Source: Hawksworthiomyces lignivorus
Lineage: Eukaryota; Ascomycota; Sordariomycetes; Ophiostomatales; Ophiostomataceae
DNA length: 64,000 nt
Direction of reading: 5' to 3'
NCBI GenBank assembly: GCA_002917075.1
Contig: NTMA01000020.1
Coordinates: 1-64,000, forward strand
Within the stretch, counting starts at the first letter, position 1; each line of letters starts with the position of its first letter. Under the pieces are notes generated by a model. It made no database searches. It was not told the origin of the DNA and was given only the letters and a program-made list of their open reading frames with translations. Positions 10,931-21,780 of this stretch are shown here, piece by piece. The position numbers and the translations under genes are program-made.

Positions 10931-13446
10931 ATGTCCAAGTATGTTGCCCTGCTGGCGCTTGCCGCCTGTGCTGCCGATGCGGCCTCTCTGAAGGATATCA
11001 AGCATGTTGTCATGCTCATGTTGGAAAACCGCACTTTCCAGCATGTAGGTTCAATCTCTCCAGGCTGCGGCTAGTCGCGACCTCTTTTTATTCGACCCTT
11101 TCATGATTGCATACTCTAACAAGCGCAGTATTTCGGTACCATGGCTGGCGTTCGTGGGTTTGCTGACCCCAACGTCCAGCTGCAGGCTAATGGACTTCCC
11201 GTATGGTATCAGTACGTTTGACCCCTCTCTGTCGTCGTACAGGAGAAGCATTCGCTAAAATTCTGCTCAGAAATGTGTCTGGTCTGACTACCAAGGCTGA
11301 GTACCTTCTCCCCTACTGGCTCAACTATCTTGGTGGCGAGGAGAACTATAATAAGAGCATGTGCCTCTGTGCCGGTGAAAACAACTGGATCCCAACCCAC
11401 CAGGCCTTTAATAACGGCGGAAACAATAAGTGGGCAATTGTCGATGACCCTCAGTCCTGGGGCTATTTCAAGCGGCAGGACATCCCACTCCACTTCGGCT
11501 TAGCCGACGCCTACACAGTTGGAGATGCGTACCATGTATGTCTATCTCTTTTCCTGAACAGTTTCGTAAATGACTAACCGTGTGTCCAGGCTGCCATTGC
11601 GTCCAACACGGATCCGAACAGATGGTACTGGCAGGTTGGTAGCTCGCACCTCCCTACGATCACTAGTCCCTATGGAAGACAGTGTACGCTGTGCTTTCTC
11701 TTGTTCTTTGCGCACAAATAGACTAATACGCATCTTACTTATATATGTAGTCCGGAACGATTAATGTTCCCGGCGGCAAACAAAGCCTTGAAGACGGTGG
11801 CGTCATACTTGACGACTACACTACAAATGGTAGGCCTGGGCATCTCCCGTAAGGCTCATAAGTGAAGAAATAAGACTAAAAATCGAGCAGGCTGCCTAGG
11901 TACAAATTTGGACTGCCTTCCCTTGAAGTGGCCTGCTGTTGCTCAAGTTCTCGACGAGGCTGGTATCGATTGGCGATCCTTCCAGGAGACTTACAACTAC
12001 CCCAATACCAACGGTCTTCCTCGTTTCCAAGCGTTCCAGGAGGCTGAAACAAACTCCAGCCTGTACCAGCGAGGCTTGGCATTTGATGGCCCAAACAGTT
12101 TTGACTCCTTCCTAGCTTATGCTGCCAATGGTACTTTACCTGAGGTTAGCTGGGTTTTTGCTCCCCAGCACATGCATGAGCATTCGCCATACACGCCGAA
12201 AGATGGGGCTTACTTTATTCACATGATTGCGAATGCCATCATTAACAGCCCGAATTACAATGAGACGGTCTTCTTCCTCACTTACGACGGTAAGAGAGAA
12301 TTTGCGAAAATGGTTGATTGTAAAATGCTAACGCAACATGGCAGAGGGCGGTGGTTGGGGCGACGCCGTCATGCCATTGATTTCCCCCGAAGGAACGCCT
12401 GGTGAATGGTTCGAAGACCCATACGGTGAACTAGGATATACGTTTTCGGGCCCCGGTAAGTATAACACGTATGAGGCGACCATTCGTTTGTATACAAAAC
12501 CTAATACATTAATTCAGGTCTACGTATACCGCTAGTCATCATGTCTCCTTTCACCCGCGGCGGTCACGTTTTCACGGAACGTGCGGATCACTCTTCAATG
12601 ATCATGTTTCTTCGTGAGTACAGAAGCCTTCAGATACTGTGACAGGAAACGCGTTAACCAACCCTGCACAGACGAGTGGCTCACGGCCAGAGGATACGAG
12701 AATCTTACTACAGTTGACCAGATCTCTGACTGGCGATTAGAACACATGTCAAATCTTGTCAGCGCATTTGATTTTGAGCACGTATGTTACCCCTTCCTTA
12801 TACGTACCTGACACAGCACTACGAGTTGTCTGAACAATCCTTGGAACAATAGCCTGACTACAGCCGTCCTGATCTTCCGGTGCCTGAGACGCCCATCATG
12901 AACGACAAAGGACAGATCCTCGGCTTGTATGCTGGCTTCTGTGACCTAGTATGGTCTGGTTCGTGTTCCGGAAGCGAATATATAAGCGGCATTCCGTACG
13001 GCAACCAAACCGAGGCCAACTCGCTCGTGTACGAGGACGGCTATAAGGGTGTCCGCGGTGGCTTGACGGAGGGGCGCTATCTTGTGTTTGAATCCAACGG
13101 CTACGCTCTTTTCAACCCGGGCACAAGTACGAAGCAATTCAACGCAACGCCAGCCACCGAAGCCCACGACGATATCCGACAGCGCTGGGTGCTCCATGCT
13201 TTGGAAGAAGAAGGCTCTACTTTTTATATCACTAGTGCATACGACGGCAGATATATTTCACAGCATTCTAGTGTTTCGATTTCGGAAAGCGGTGCGGAAA
13301 AGTACAACATTACATATATCGGCAACAGTGAGTACATCATGCAGAAGGAGAACGGTGATTATCTCAATATCGACGCCAACGGCAACCTTTCGTTCAAAAG
13401 CACCGCGACTCCTTACAATATTTGGAGCGTTACTTATCATAGCTAA
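10931..13446 (+). CDS. secreted phosphoesterase, phospholipase C/acid-phosphatase-like (PF04185 type)
   Basis: Ten exons: 10931-11044, 11129-11211, 11271-11535, 11590-11634, 11751-11829, 11891-12289, 12345-12455, 12518-12613, 12672-12781, 12853-13446; all junctions keep frame and give 631 residues. The first 18 residues (MSKYVALLALAACAADAA) form a signal peptide. Then come the phosphoesterase blocks: HVVMLMLENRTFQHYFGTM, GVRGFADP, PQHMHEHSPYTPKDG, TYDEGGGWGDAV and GLRIPLVIMSPF, followed by ERADHSS. Family members have FDHYFG; here Asp is Gln, and the usual GGFYDHV is GGWGDAV. About 180 C-terminal residues after the catalytic part form a separate beta-rich region (GRYLVFESNGYALFNPG, YDGRYISQHS). 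The family hydrolyses phospholipids or phosphate monoesters outside the cell; the altered residues make the activity of this member uncertain. Nine introns is many for the region. Confidence 0.88.
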
Positions 13447-13530
13447 ACGGCTCTTATGCCACAGTAGCTTAGAGATGAGGCCTGTCGATAAAATGAAAAA
13501 AAGAGTTGCTCACTTGAGTTTCAGTATAAT

Positions 13531-14175
13531 TGTTATAAAACACGAATCTTATCATTCTGTCTTGAGGGTCAAGCACAGGCGCTGCACACTCGTGGCACTG
13601 GCGCTAAGCATCTCTGCACTGCTGCTAAGCACCGCTGTATAGGGCAGGCTCTGCCTGCGCCACACCGACATGTGTACCGCTTCAAAAACGGTAAAATTTG
13701 TATACTATAAAGATTAAGAGGAAGGGGTCTTGAATTTAGTTCAAGAAACTCCTGTAGGACCAATAATTTGACGGTATCGCTCTGTTTGACTCTTTACGTT
13801 AATGCTTTTATAAGTTTATAAATCTAGTGTTTTACAGTTGAGGGTTGCTGAGATTCTCTCTTGAAATAACAAGTTTCTCTGTTATTTATAGTTTTTAAGA
13901 GCATTTAGTTTTTTTATTCAGGTTTTTAATAACCTGTTTTTAGTGTTATAGGTTTTTGTAAAATTAACTTGGAGAAAGAATATAATTCAGAGAAAGAAAG
14001 CGATTGATTCTGATAATATAATTGCTTTAGTTTTGGAGAATAGGCTGTTTGATTAGTTTATAATTAGATAGGAGAAGCTATTGCAGCTCTAGGTCGAGAA
14101 CAAGACCAGACAGTATATTATAGTAGTAAGAAATAAGGATTAGAAGAAGACTAGTCTGAAAATTATCTATACTAT
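13531..14175. repeat. heavily mutated copy of the DUF3435-like repeat (RIP-like)
   Basis: 13531 to about 14060 aligns along its whole length with 23545 to about 24090, starting at TATAAAACAC and including GGTCAAGCACAGGCGCTGCACAC. Differences are mainly C to T or G to A in this copy (CCTGCAGGGCCAACG reads CCTGTAGGACCAATA). Any coding frame is destroyed. The tail 14060-14175 no longer matches the other copy. The LINE at 14188 is inserted in this sequence. Confidence 0.75.
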
Positions 14176-14187
14176 AATAAAGCTATA
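14176..14187. repeat. left target-site duplication of the LINE
   Basis: AATAAAGCTATA occurs here and again, identical over 12 bases, at 17407-17418, exactly bracketing the LINE-derived sequence. Confidence 0.8.
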
Positions 14188-17100
14188 ACGGGAGACACGA
14201 ATCTCAGCCATTCTGACTGGGACTTATACGGCCGCCGGAGTCCCGGCGCCGACGCCCTTATAACCCTTACAAAGGAGTGGGGATTAACTCTATTGACCCC
14301 CCCTGGCACGCCTACACGCCACCCTACAGGCGTTAGAACCAACACAGACCGTGACTCTACAATTGACCACATCTGGACTACCCCTACGCTGCAAGCCACA
14401 TACAGGCAATACGACTGGCCAGGCTCTGATCACGTGCTGCAAGGCTGCTCCTTCGCAGCCACCACCCTCACGAAATCATTAAGCCTCTATAATCCACCCA
14501 CACCTTTTTCACTCCTTCTATTTCTAACTAATATCCTGACATTCTACCAGCTAATTGATCTGAATCAGCTACCTGCTTTAAAATTGTAGGAATCTCATCA
14601 ACCCAGTTGTTAATAGTAGACTGTTTTAGAGTATCCCAGCCCTCCTCAGCCCTAGTTTTTAAGTCTTTGTCGTCCCATACTATAGGCAGGCTCAATGATT
14701 TCGTGAGAGGGGTGGCAGCGTCACCGACTCTGGCGCCGAGCAGGGGCTTTAGCTGGGCCCGTATGGATGCCGAAGCCGTGGCTAGACTAAGCCTACAGCT
14801 ATTTGCCGAGCCCCCGCCAGTAGCCACTACAGTGGAAGAGCTGAAGGAGCAGGTGAATCAGCTAACCACGAAGCTAGACGGCATCGCCATAGTGTCTACA
14901 CCGGCCAAAAGCCCACCACACGGGTTTCGCTACGCCGGCTGGAACAGCCACACCGAACAAGCCACACGCAACCTCCGGCAAGCCGAACAACGGCTCCGCC
15001 GCGAAGGCCACACCGAAGCAATCGAACAGGCCGTACAGGAGGCTAAGCGAGCTCAACGCCGTGCTCTACGGAAGGCCAGCACGAAGCACTGGCGCCAGCT
15101 ACTGGGCCCCTTCGACCCCCAGTCCACACGCCTCTGGACAGTTGAAAATGGGCAAGGCTACGCAGCTACATCCCAGCCGCCCCACCAAATCTCCCTCCAC
15201 TCCGGCGATGCGACGACTCCACAGCCGCGTCCCAGGCAGACAAGGCCGCCCTCCTAGCCGCCCGCTTCTTCCCTACACCTGCTGCCACACCTCCACCGGC
15301 CGTAACAGCGAGCAGCCCGCAGATCTGTGTCAGCCAAATCGTCACGGCTAACGAAATCGCTGCAGCTATCCACAGGACCTCCCCGCGTAAGGTGGCAGGC
15401 CCCGACAACCTCTCCAACGCCCTCCTCCGCGCCTGCGGCTTACCGCTGTTCGCCATACTGGCGGCCATTGCTACTGGCAGCCTACAGCTCGGCCACTGGC
15501 AGTCACACTTCGAGCACTCCCGCTCTATAGTTATCCCGAAGCCGGACAAGACTCCCACTGAAAAGCAAGAAGCCAAGAGCTGGTGACCTATTGCACTGCT
15601 GAGTACAGGAGGCAAAGCCATTGAGGCAGTGGTAGCCCGCCGGCTTACGGAGGCTGCCGAAGACAACCACCTTCTCCCAGAGGGCCAGATGGGCAACTGC
15701 CGGCGCCGCTTTACGGAGCTGGCGGCACGCCTAGTAATTGACAGCGTGCTCACAGCGTGGGCAGCTGGCGGCAAAGCCTCTCTGCTTCAACTAGATATCC
15801 AGGGAGCGTTCGGCAACGTAGACCACCGCTGGCTGGTCTATACACTACAGATTCTACGCCTTCCCGACTGGCTAACAGAGTGGATACGCAATTACCTCAC
15901 TAACCGCACCACGGAGCTAGCGTTCGACGGCAAGACCGCTCTGGTAAGGCCAGTAACAGCCGGCGTGCCACAAGGCTCCCCCTTATCGCCTATCCTATTT
16001 ATCCTCTTTACTACACCACTATTCAAAAAGCTAGAAAGGGTGCCCGGAATCGTTGCCATAGGCTTCTCTGACGACACCAACATGCTAGCCACAGACAAGA
16101 CAATACAACTGTGCTGCAAGCACCTACGCCTAGCATGGGATATTGCAGTACAGTGGGCTAAGGCCAGAGGCGTCGCCTTCGCGCCGGCGAAGACCGAGCT
16201 CCTCCACTCCTGCCGTGCACGGCAGGCGCCCTCCGAAGCCCTCCGGCTGAACGCTGATACCGTCTTACAACCACTAGAATCAGCCCGGTTTCTAGGCATA
16301 TGGCTGGACAGGAAGCTGACCTTCGCCGCCCACTACAACCGAATCACCAAAAAGCTTAAAACGCAAAGCCTAGCTCTTACTAGGCTAACAGGCAAAACGT
16401 GGGGATGCTCCCTTCCGTGGGCACGCACAATTTTCACGGCAGTAGTACGGAGCACCATTGCCTTCGGCGCGCCGGTATATCACACCCTCACGCCGGAGGG
16501 CGGAGCAGCGAAAGGGCTGGCTGCACAACTAGCCACACAATACAACAACTACCTCCGCACCGTACTAGGCGCATACAGCTCAACACCGGTCCCTCTATTA
16601 TACACAGAGGTAGGTTAACTCAACTAGACCTATATCTCAATCTACGGCAAGCTGCACTCCTGAACCGGGAGGACTACCGGACTCAATCCCGGGCTATATG
16701 CTGCACCATCACAGCCACCGTCGGCCGCACCACCACGGCAGACCCCTGCACCAAACACGACGGCACACTAGCCTCTTGGGACAAGGACCGCATGCAGGCC
16801 TAGTGGCAGGAGCGCTGGCACCGCCTGACCGAACCCCGGGGCGGCCTGCCAACCAATACCCCAGGTGGACCGCCAAGGAAGTGGCCAGGGCCCACCAGCA
16901 CCTTACGAAAGCCGAAAGCAGTCTCATAACACAGATCCGTACAGGCCACATCGGCCTGGCGGCGCACCTCCACCGCATACACAAAATCCGGGACTCCCCT
17001 ATGTGTGCCTGCGAGGCAGCAGAGGAGACCCCGGAACACGTAATACTACACTGCGCCAATACGGCAGGAAAACCACCGGGATGGCCACGGACTCCGGCTG

Positions 17101-17406
17101 ACCTGAATCACCGCCTGAACGCGGGAGGGCCCACGGCCCGTTCCGTACTGCGGTGGCTCAAACGGAGCAGGCGCATACCGGACTACAGACTGGCAAGCCA
17201 ACTTGAGGACACGCCGCAGGCGTAGCCCTATCTACTATTAATTTGTAATATCTTCTTTGTTTACTACCCACTATCACCACTGTTAGACTGATCTATTATG
17301 TACAATAATCTCCCACTTAATCAGGCGGTGGTTTTTGCCCCAGAGGGTTCCACGTAGTATAGACGTAAATAGTCAGGATTGGCTAATAAATACGATTAAA
17401 CTGTAC
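14188..17406 (+). mobile_element. 5'-truncated LINE (non-LTR retrotransposon), Tad/I-like, decayed
   Basis: In order: the end of an APE-type endonuclease (STIDHIWTTPTLQA, then GSDHVLQ, around 14355-14440); a linker with VARLSLQLFAEPPP; reverse transcriptase with GKASLLQLDIQGAF, VPQGSPLSPILF (around 15965) and GFSDDTNMLA (around 16060); then a C-terminal HIGLAAHLHRI...CAC...ETPEHVILHC cysteine/histidine motif (16940-17055). The reading frame is interrupted, for example by TGA at 15585 in KSW*PIALLS where Arg is expected (CGA to TGA), and by TAA at 16616. The endonuclease start is missing, so the copy was 5'-truncated at insertion. The GC-rich body contrasts with the AT-rich repeat around it, so the insertion is younger than the mutation of the flank. 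The 3' tail has no long poly(A). Confidence 0.9.
14465..14712 (-). mobile_element. short Tc1/mariner-derived element nested in the LINE
   Basis: CTCACGAAATCATTAAGCC at 14467-14485 is the inverted match of 14689-14707 (18 of 19). Between the arms the minus strand encodes LKTRAEEGWDTLKQSTINNW followed by VDEIPTILKQV, which looks like the C-terminus of a Tc1/mariner transposase. It splits the LINE between its endonuclease and the following domain. A target TA duplication is not clear. Confidence 0.65.
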
Positions 17407-17418
17407 AATAAAGCTATA
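17407..17418. repeat. right target-site duplication of the LINE
   Basis: Perfect 12-base copy of 14176-14187. Confidence 0.8.
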
Positions 17419-18655
17419 CCTGATCTATCAACAGCCGATTGAGAAAAACTTCGGCTGCGACTATATAATATGTGAGTTGTATTGATTTCTTTTTGCCACC
17501 TTCCAAGCTGGTGCTGTCCAGAACCAGCTGCCTATCTCTATGCTGCTTGAGAATCACTCTTCCCCTTATCCCCACAGAGACAGCTGTTAACACTATATAT
17601 ATAGATACTTAATACTTCAAAGGTTTCAACTGGAAATCAGTAAATTTTATATCTTACAAGAAGCGGACCGCACAAGTTAAGTAAAGCAGTCTTCTTAAAA
17701 GACATAGCTCTGATTTGACGCATAACCGAGACAGTGATGGAGGCAGCCAGAGCTGACAGGACAAACCATTGCCGAATACGCGCTCTAAGCTATCACTCCG
17801 ACAATACTGGGGACAGATCCTTTCCGCACAAAACAACAAGCGGATACTATTGTGTCAGACGTAGTTGATAATAATCTTCTCAAGTAGAGTGAATGTTTTT
17901 ATATTAGCCTGAGAATAATACTACATATATAACACAGGAGGGGTGGCGCTGCTTGTATTCCTAGTGTTCCAGGTTCTAATATATATGTGGTGCCAGCTGT
18001 AGGACTCGCGAATAATACCTACAAACACATGCCGCTAGTTAAATACGACTTTAGCCGCAAGGGCAACTGCATGACATAAAGATTAGGTCTGTTTGTGGAG
18101 TCTGTGGCTCTTTTGGTAGTTCTATCAATCTAAGTGACAATGTTGTCGCCACCCTCAGTGGACTTTCCGGGCCTCAGGGAAGCAGTGCAAGAAAGCGTAC
18201 ACTAGACGGAGATAGAACAAGAGCAGGCATGGCTCGTGGATGTGGGGAGTGAAACGAGGACTGAACACATCGTTATGTATACTTTCAACCGTAAACTTGG
18301 CACACATATTTAACATTGACGAACTCGACTTTTTTATTTACGATGTTTCCGGAATACTACAGAGCAATGCATGAGAAGCATTGAACACAGTTACGAACAC
18401 ACTCGCTCTGTATAACATTAATAACACAACAGTACAAGCAAGCTTTCGCACAAATCAAAAAGTCGCAGCAAACAATAAGTATTTCCTGACCATGAACACA
18501 TACCATCAACACCAATTACCGCCCCACAACACCGACTTCTCAAGCTTCGACCAGTTTCTTAATGTCAACGATCAACCGACCTACCCCCAACACGACATCC
18601 TAGTGACGAAGATCTTGACAAAAGAAGCCGGTGACGGCGGCACACATACTGGCAA
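17419..18655. other. AT-rich intergenic, presumably older repeat
   Basis: The stretch continues the AT-rich sequence in which the LINE sits. Short frames occur but none shows family features. The right end lies next to the 3' end of the deaminase-like gene. Confidence 0.45.
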
Positions 18656-21091
18656 CTACAGGTGCCCCTCTTGCTCGGCGATTTGGAGGTCTTCTTTGAG
18701 TGCCTCCTCAACACGAGATACAACTTTGTTAAATGAATCCTCATCTCCTGGGAAGTCTGCAAGAAGATGATACCAAGCGCAGTGATTGACGTCACGAAGC
18801 ACCATCGCAGACGCCCACGAAACAATGTAAATGTTTCCAGTCCAAAACATTGAAGTAGCCGGGATTGGCTTCGACTCGCCGTAGACATCGTTCCATAGCT
18901 TTTTGACATAAAGATTTTCGCTTCCGGTTCCAGACCAGCGCAGCTCGGAAAAAATCGTTATACCACTTTGTAGCGGAAGGTTCGGGCTGTCGGGCAGTCT
19001 TTTGACATAGCAACAGAAGGTATGGGTGACAGTTTTCCATGGAAAGACAAAGTGTCCATTTTTGTTTCGAATGCACGGCGGGGGATTATGGGGGTTAGCA
19101 AATTCCTGCCAGAACATGTCCACCGAAGTGAGTTGAACTGTTCCATCGGCGTTGATGGCGATAACGCGAGCCGGATAGGCCTCTTGGCCGAAGAGGGAAG
19201 GCGCCGGCTGGAGATTGTACGCATGGCTCAGCAGCCGTGGTTGGTACGGGGCGCCGCCGTATGAGATGATGCGCAGCGGGTTGTTTTTGGCCGCTTCGAC
19301 AGCAGAGCGCGCCGCCTCGAGTGTCATCTCGACCGCCGGGCGCGCAATGGGCGCGGCGCCGCGGCGGCCGGCCCCCGTAGACATTCCATACATCTGTGGT
19401 GTCTCGCTTAGCTTGGGCGCGTCCAAGACACCGGCAGAGGCCTTGCCCTGGACCGCTATTTCGCGCAGCGTCTCGGTGAGCGTCATGTAGACAGCCGACA
19501 CGCCGAAGAGCAGGCGCTCCAAACGCCGGGGATCGCCGCGCAGCGATCCCGAGAAGGGGAGCGCGCAGCGCCAGTAGACCTTGTGGTGCGTGCTGTGGGT
19601 GCGGAACAGCTGGTAGTGGCTCAGGATGGTGTGGCACACCCAGCAGGACCGCTTGCTCACACCAAAGTAGTCGGCGGCGCCGTCGTGCGCGGCCCGCGAC
19701 TGGACCAGGTGCCAGAGGAGCTGCAGCTCGCAGTGGAAGTAGCACTGCTCCGGCTCCGGCTTCTCCGGCGTGCCGCGCATCCCACCCAGCCGGGGCCAGC
19801 GCTGCATCTGGCTGCGCACCTGGGACGTGTCGACGTGGAAGTTGCGCGTCTCGTCTATGCCGCGGAGGACGACCGACCCGTATTTCTGCGCCAGCACGCC
19901 GCGATGCCTCTTGATCCGCCGCCAAGCGCTCCGGAGCCTGCCCAGGAGCTCAATCTCCAGGAACGGGTCCTTTCTCTCCGGGCTTGCGGCAAGGAGACTG
20001 TCAATCTCCGGCGGTCGGGCCTGCCGTCGGAAAGCCGATGCTTCAAGGCACAGCATATGGTAGAGTTTCTGGTTTTCGGGTTTGCGCGCGCGCTCTGCCG
20101 TCTTGTCGTCGAGGCTGAACTTGCCACGGATGGCAGAGAGCTGCAGCGCGCCATAGAGTGCCTTGCATCTGTCGCGAATTCTGGCAACCGACGAGCTGAA
20201 CGCCTCTGGAAGATCTGGCACCTGCTTTTGGAACCGCTCGTAGTCCTTTCTGTTGAGGTGAATTTCCCTGGCGAGGCAGAGCTGCCTTGCGAGCGCATAG
20301 TTCCGAACCTCGGTCCACATGTTCTGGTCTGCCGGGTCGTCGCCGTCCCCTTCCACGTCCTCCGAACTTGCTTCTCTAGAGGCCACAAGCGGGACCTCGG
20401 CGTCCCGATTAGCCGGGATCTCTTCGTCAGAGGGCTCCTCCTCTCTATCCTCGGGTGGAGGCTGCTCGCTCGCCGAATTCTCGCCCCCGGCTTGCCCGTC
20501 TTTCACTGAGAGACCGAGTGCTGGCAGTCCTTCTGATGCCGCTGCAACGGGAGCCTCGCGATGAGACGCGATGCTCTGCGGCTCCTTCATCTTTGCTACC
20601 GGGAGCCTGGGGGTAGCGGGCATCTTGTATTCTCCTGTTGCTTCGCCGCCTCCCGCGTAAGAGCTCCGCTGCACCGGCGAAGGGCTCTTTTCGACTTGCT
20701 CTTTTCGCGCATTGAACCATTCTTGCAGCGTCTCCAAAAACACCCAGTCCGCACTGTCCAGGCCGTTGTTCTTTGCCACGTACAAATCGCACATGCCCGG
20801 GGTGGCGGTGCTGAGAGCCGTGGCAGAAACGTGCTTTACAGCGTCTTCGCCTTTTGCTCGAGCGAAGACGTAGGCGAGGTCGTCGAGGAACAGCCTCGTC
20901 TCGCTATCTGCCAAGATATTCCCAACCCGCGACCCGTTTGGATAGAACTGAGATATCGCAGTGAGCAGAGCAGGCATCCGCTTCCCCTCCAAGATATAGG
21001 CAGCTGTCACCAGCTCAATCGCATTGAGGCCTGGGTAGTTGAAGATGCTGCCAAAGGCAGGGTCACTGGCGCCTACAGACGATTCGGTCAT
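18656..21091 (-). CDS. fungal protein with deaminase-like domain (OTT_1508-like, HxE/CxxC)
   Basis: Single exon, 811 residues. Residues about 1-130 form a globular N-terminal domain (LNAIELVTAAYILEGKRMPA). Residues 135-255 are an acidic, low-complexity linker. A helical part (256-400) follows. Residues 410-530 carry HCELQLLWHL with H453 and E455, then YFGVSKRSCWVCHTIL with C483 and C486. An HxE followed some 28 residues later by SK-x2-CxxC is the zinc-binding signature of the nucleic-acid/nucleotide deaminase superfamily in its fungal OTT_1508-like form. The C-terminal 200 residues (VIAINADGTVQLTSVDMFW onward) match nothing I know. Substrate unknown; such fungal deaminases have been proposed to act in conflict or non-self responses, which is inference here. 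No intron was needed to keep the frame open. Confidence 0.8.
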   Translation of the reverse strand: MTESSVGASDPAFGSIFNYPGLNAIELVTAAYILEGKRMPALLTAISQFYPNGSRVGNILADSETRLFLDDLAYVFARAKGEDAVKHVSATALSTATPGMCDLYVAKNNGLDSADWVFLETLQEWFNARKEQVEKSPSPVQRSSYAGGGEATGEYKMPATPRLPVAKMKEPQSIASHREAPVAAASEGLPALGLSVKDGQAGGENSASEQPPPEDREEEPSDEEIPANRDAEVPLVASREASSEDVEGDGDDPADQNMWTEVRNYALARQLCLAREIHLNRKDYERFQKQVPDLPEAFSSSVARIRDRCKALYGALQLSAIRGKFSLDDKTAERARKPENQKLYHMLCLEASAFRRQARPPEIDSLLAASPERKDPFLEIELLGRLRSAWRRIKRHRGVLAQKYGSVVLRGIDETRNFHVDTSQVRSQMQRWPRLGGMRGTPEKPEPEQCYFHCELQLLWHLVQSRAAHDGAADYFGVSKRSCWVCHTILSHYQLFRTHSTHHKVYWRCALPFSGSLRGDPRRLERLLFGVSAVYMTLTETLREIAVQGKASAGVLDAPKLSETPQMYGMSTGAGRRGAAPIARPAVEMTLEAARSAVEAAKNNPLRIISYGGAPYQPRLLSHAYNLQPAPSLFGQEAYPARVIAINADGTVQLTSVDMFWQEFANPHNPPPCIRNKNGHFVFPWKTVTHTFCCYVKRLPDSPNLPLQSGITIFSELRWSGTGSENLYVKKLWNDVYGESKPIPATSMFWTGNIYIVSWASAMVLRDVNHCAWYHLLADFPGDEDSFNKVVSRVEEALKEDLQIAEQEGHL

Positions 21092-21780
21092 GGCGAGATA
21101 GCAGACAAGACTATTGTGAATAGATCAGCAAGCTTACAAAAACTTCTGTGCAATACTTTTTCACCATCATTTTGAACAATACGAGGAAAGAAGACTCAAT
21201 TCCACTAAATGGTGCTGTACAGAGTTGACAAGGCTGCGACCAGAAATGCGACTCACCCCGCCGTGACAAACGACGGTGGCTTAGACCATATCCTGGCAAA
21301 TACCAGGTTGTTCCCCGCCTACCAGCTACACAGATTGTTTCCAGCAAAAATAGTGGTAAAGTTCGAAGGGACAAAGGCGGATTATGACGCAGTGATACAA
21401 CAAAGGATTTATACCAATGTACAGTCTCTCAGGCTCACAGAATACAGTGGCTATTGCCTCAGAGTAACCCTTGCGGAGAACGACAGAAAGGCGCCTGGGA
21501 TGATGTAGGCAATCTACTGAAGAGTAGAGATAGAAATTATTACGCAAAGCGGGATAGATCCGAAGTAACAATTGAAGATACTATTTTTTTTTTCCCGCAA
21601 GCTTTGTCTTGACCCCCTATCAGCCTAAACAGACTCAACTGCTCGCTTCTATCTTCTTTTTTCGTCTCTTTGACGTCTTTCATGTTGGGCTCCTGTTGGT
21701 ACTGCTCCTTGGCAAACAAGCCCATGCGCCTCGCAGAGCCCCTAAAGAACTGTGGGGCGCGCTCAGAAGCAGCCTCGTTA
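21092..21780. other. intergenic, promoter of the deaminase-like gene and unassigned sequence
   Basis: No recognised gene. A poly(T) run lies near 21585. The left end should contain the promoter of the minus-strand gene. Confidence 0.4.

Noticed and set aside
19583..20509. Plus-strand open frame of 308 codons
   Set aside because: Antisense to the deaminase-like protein; no domain, and the minus-strand frame carries recognisable motifs.
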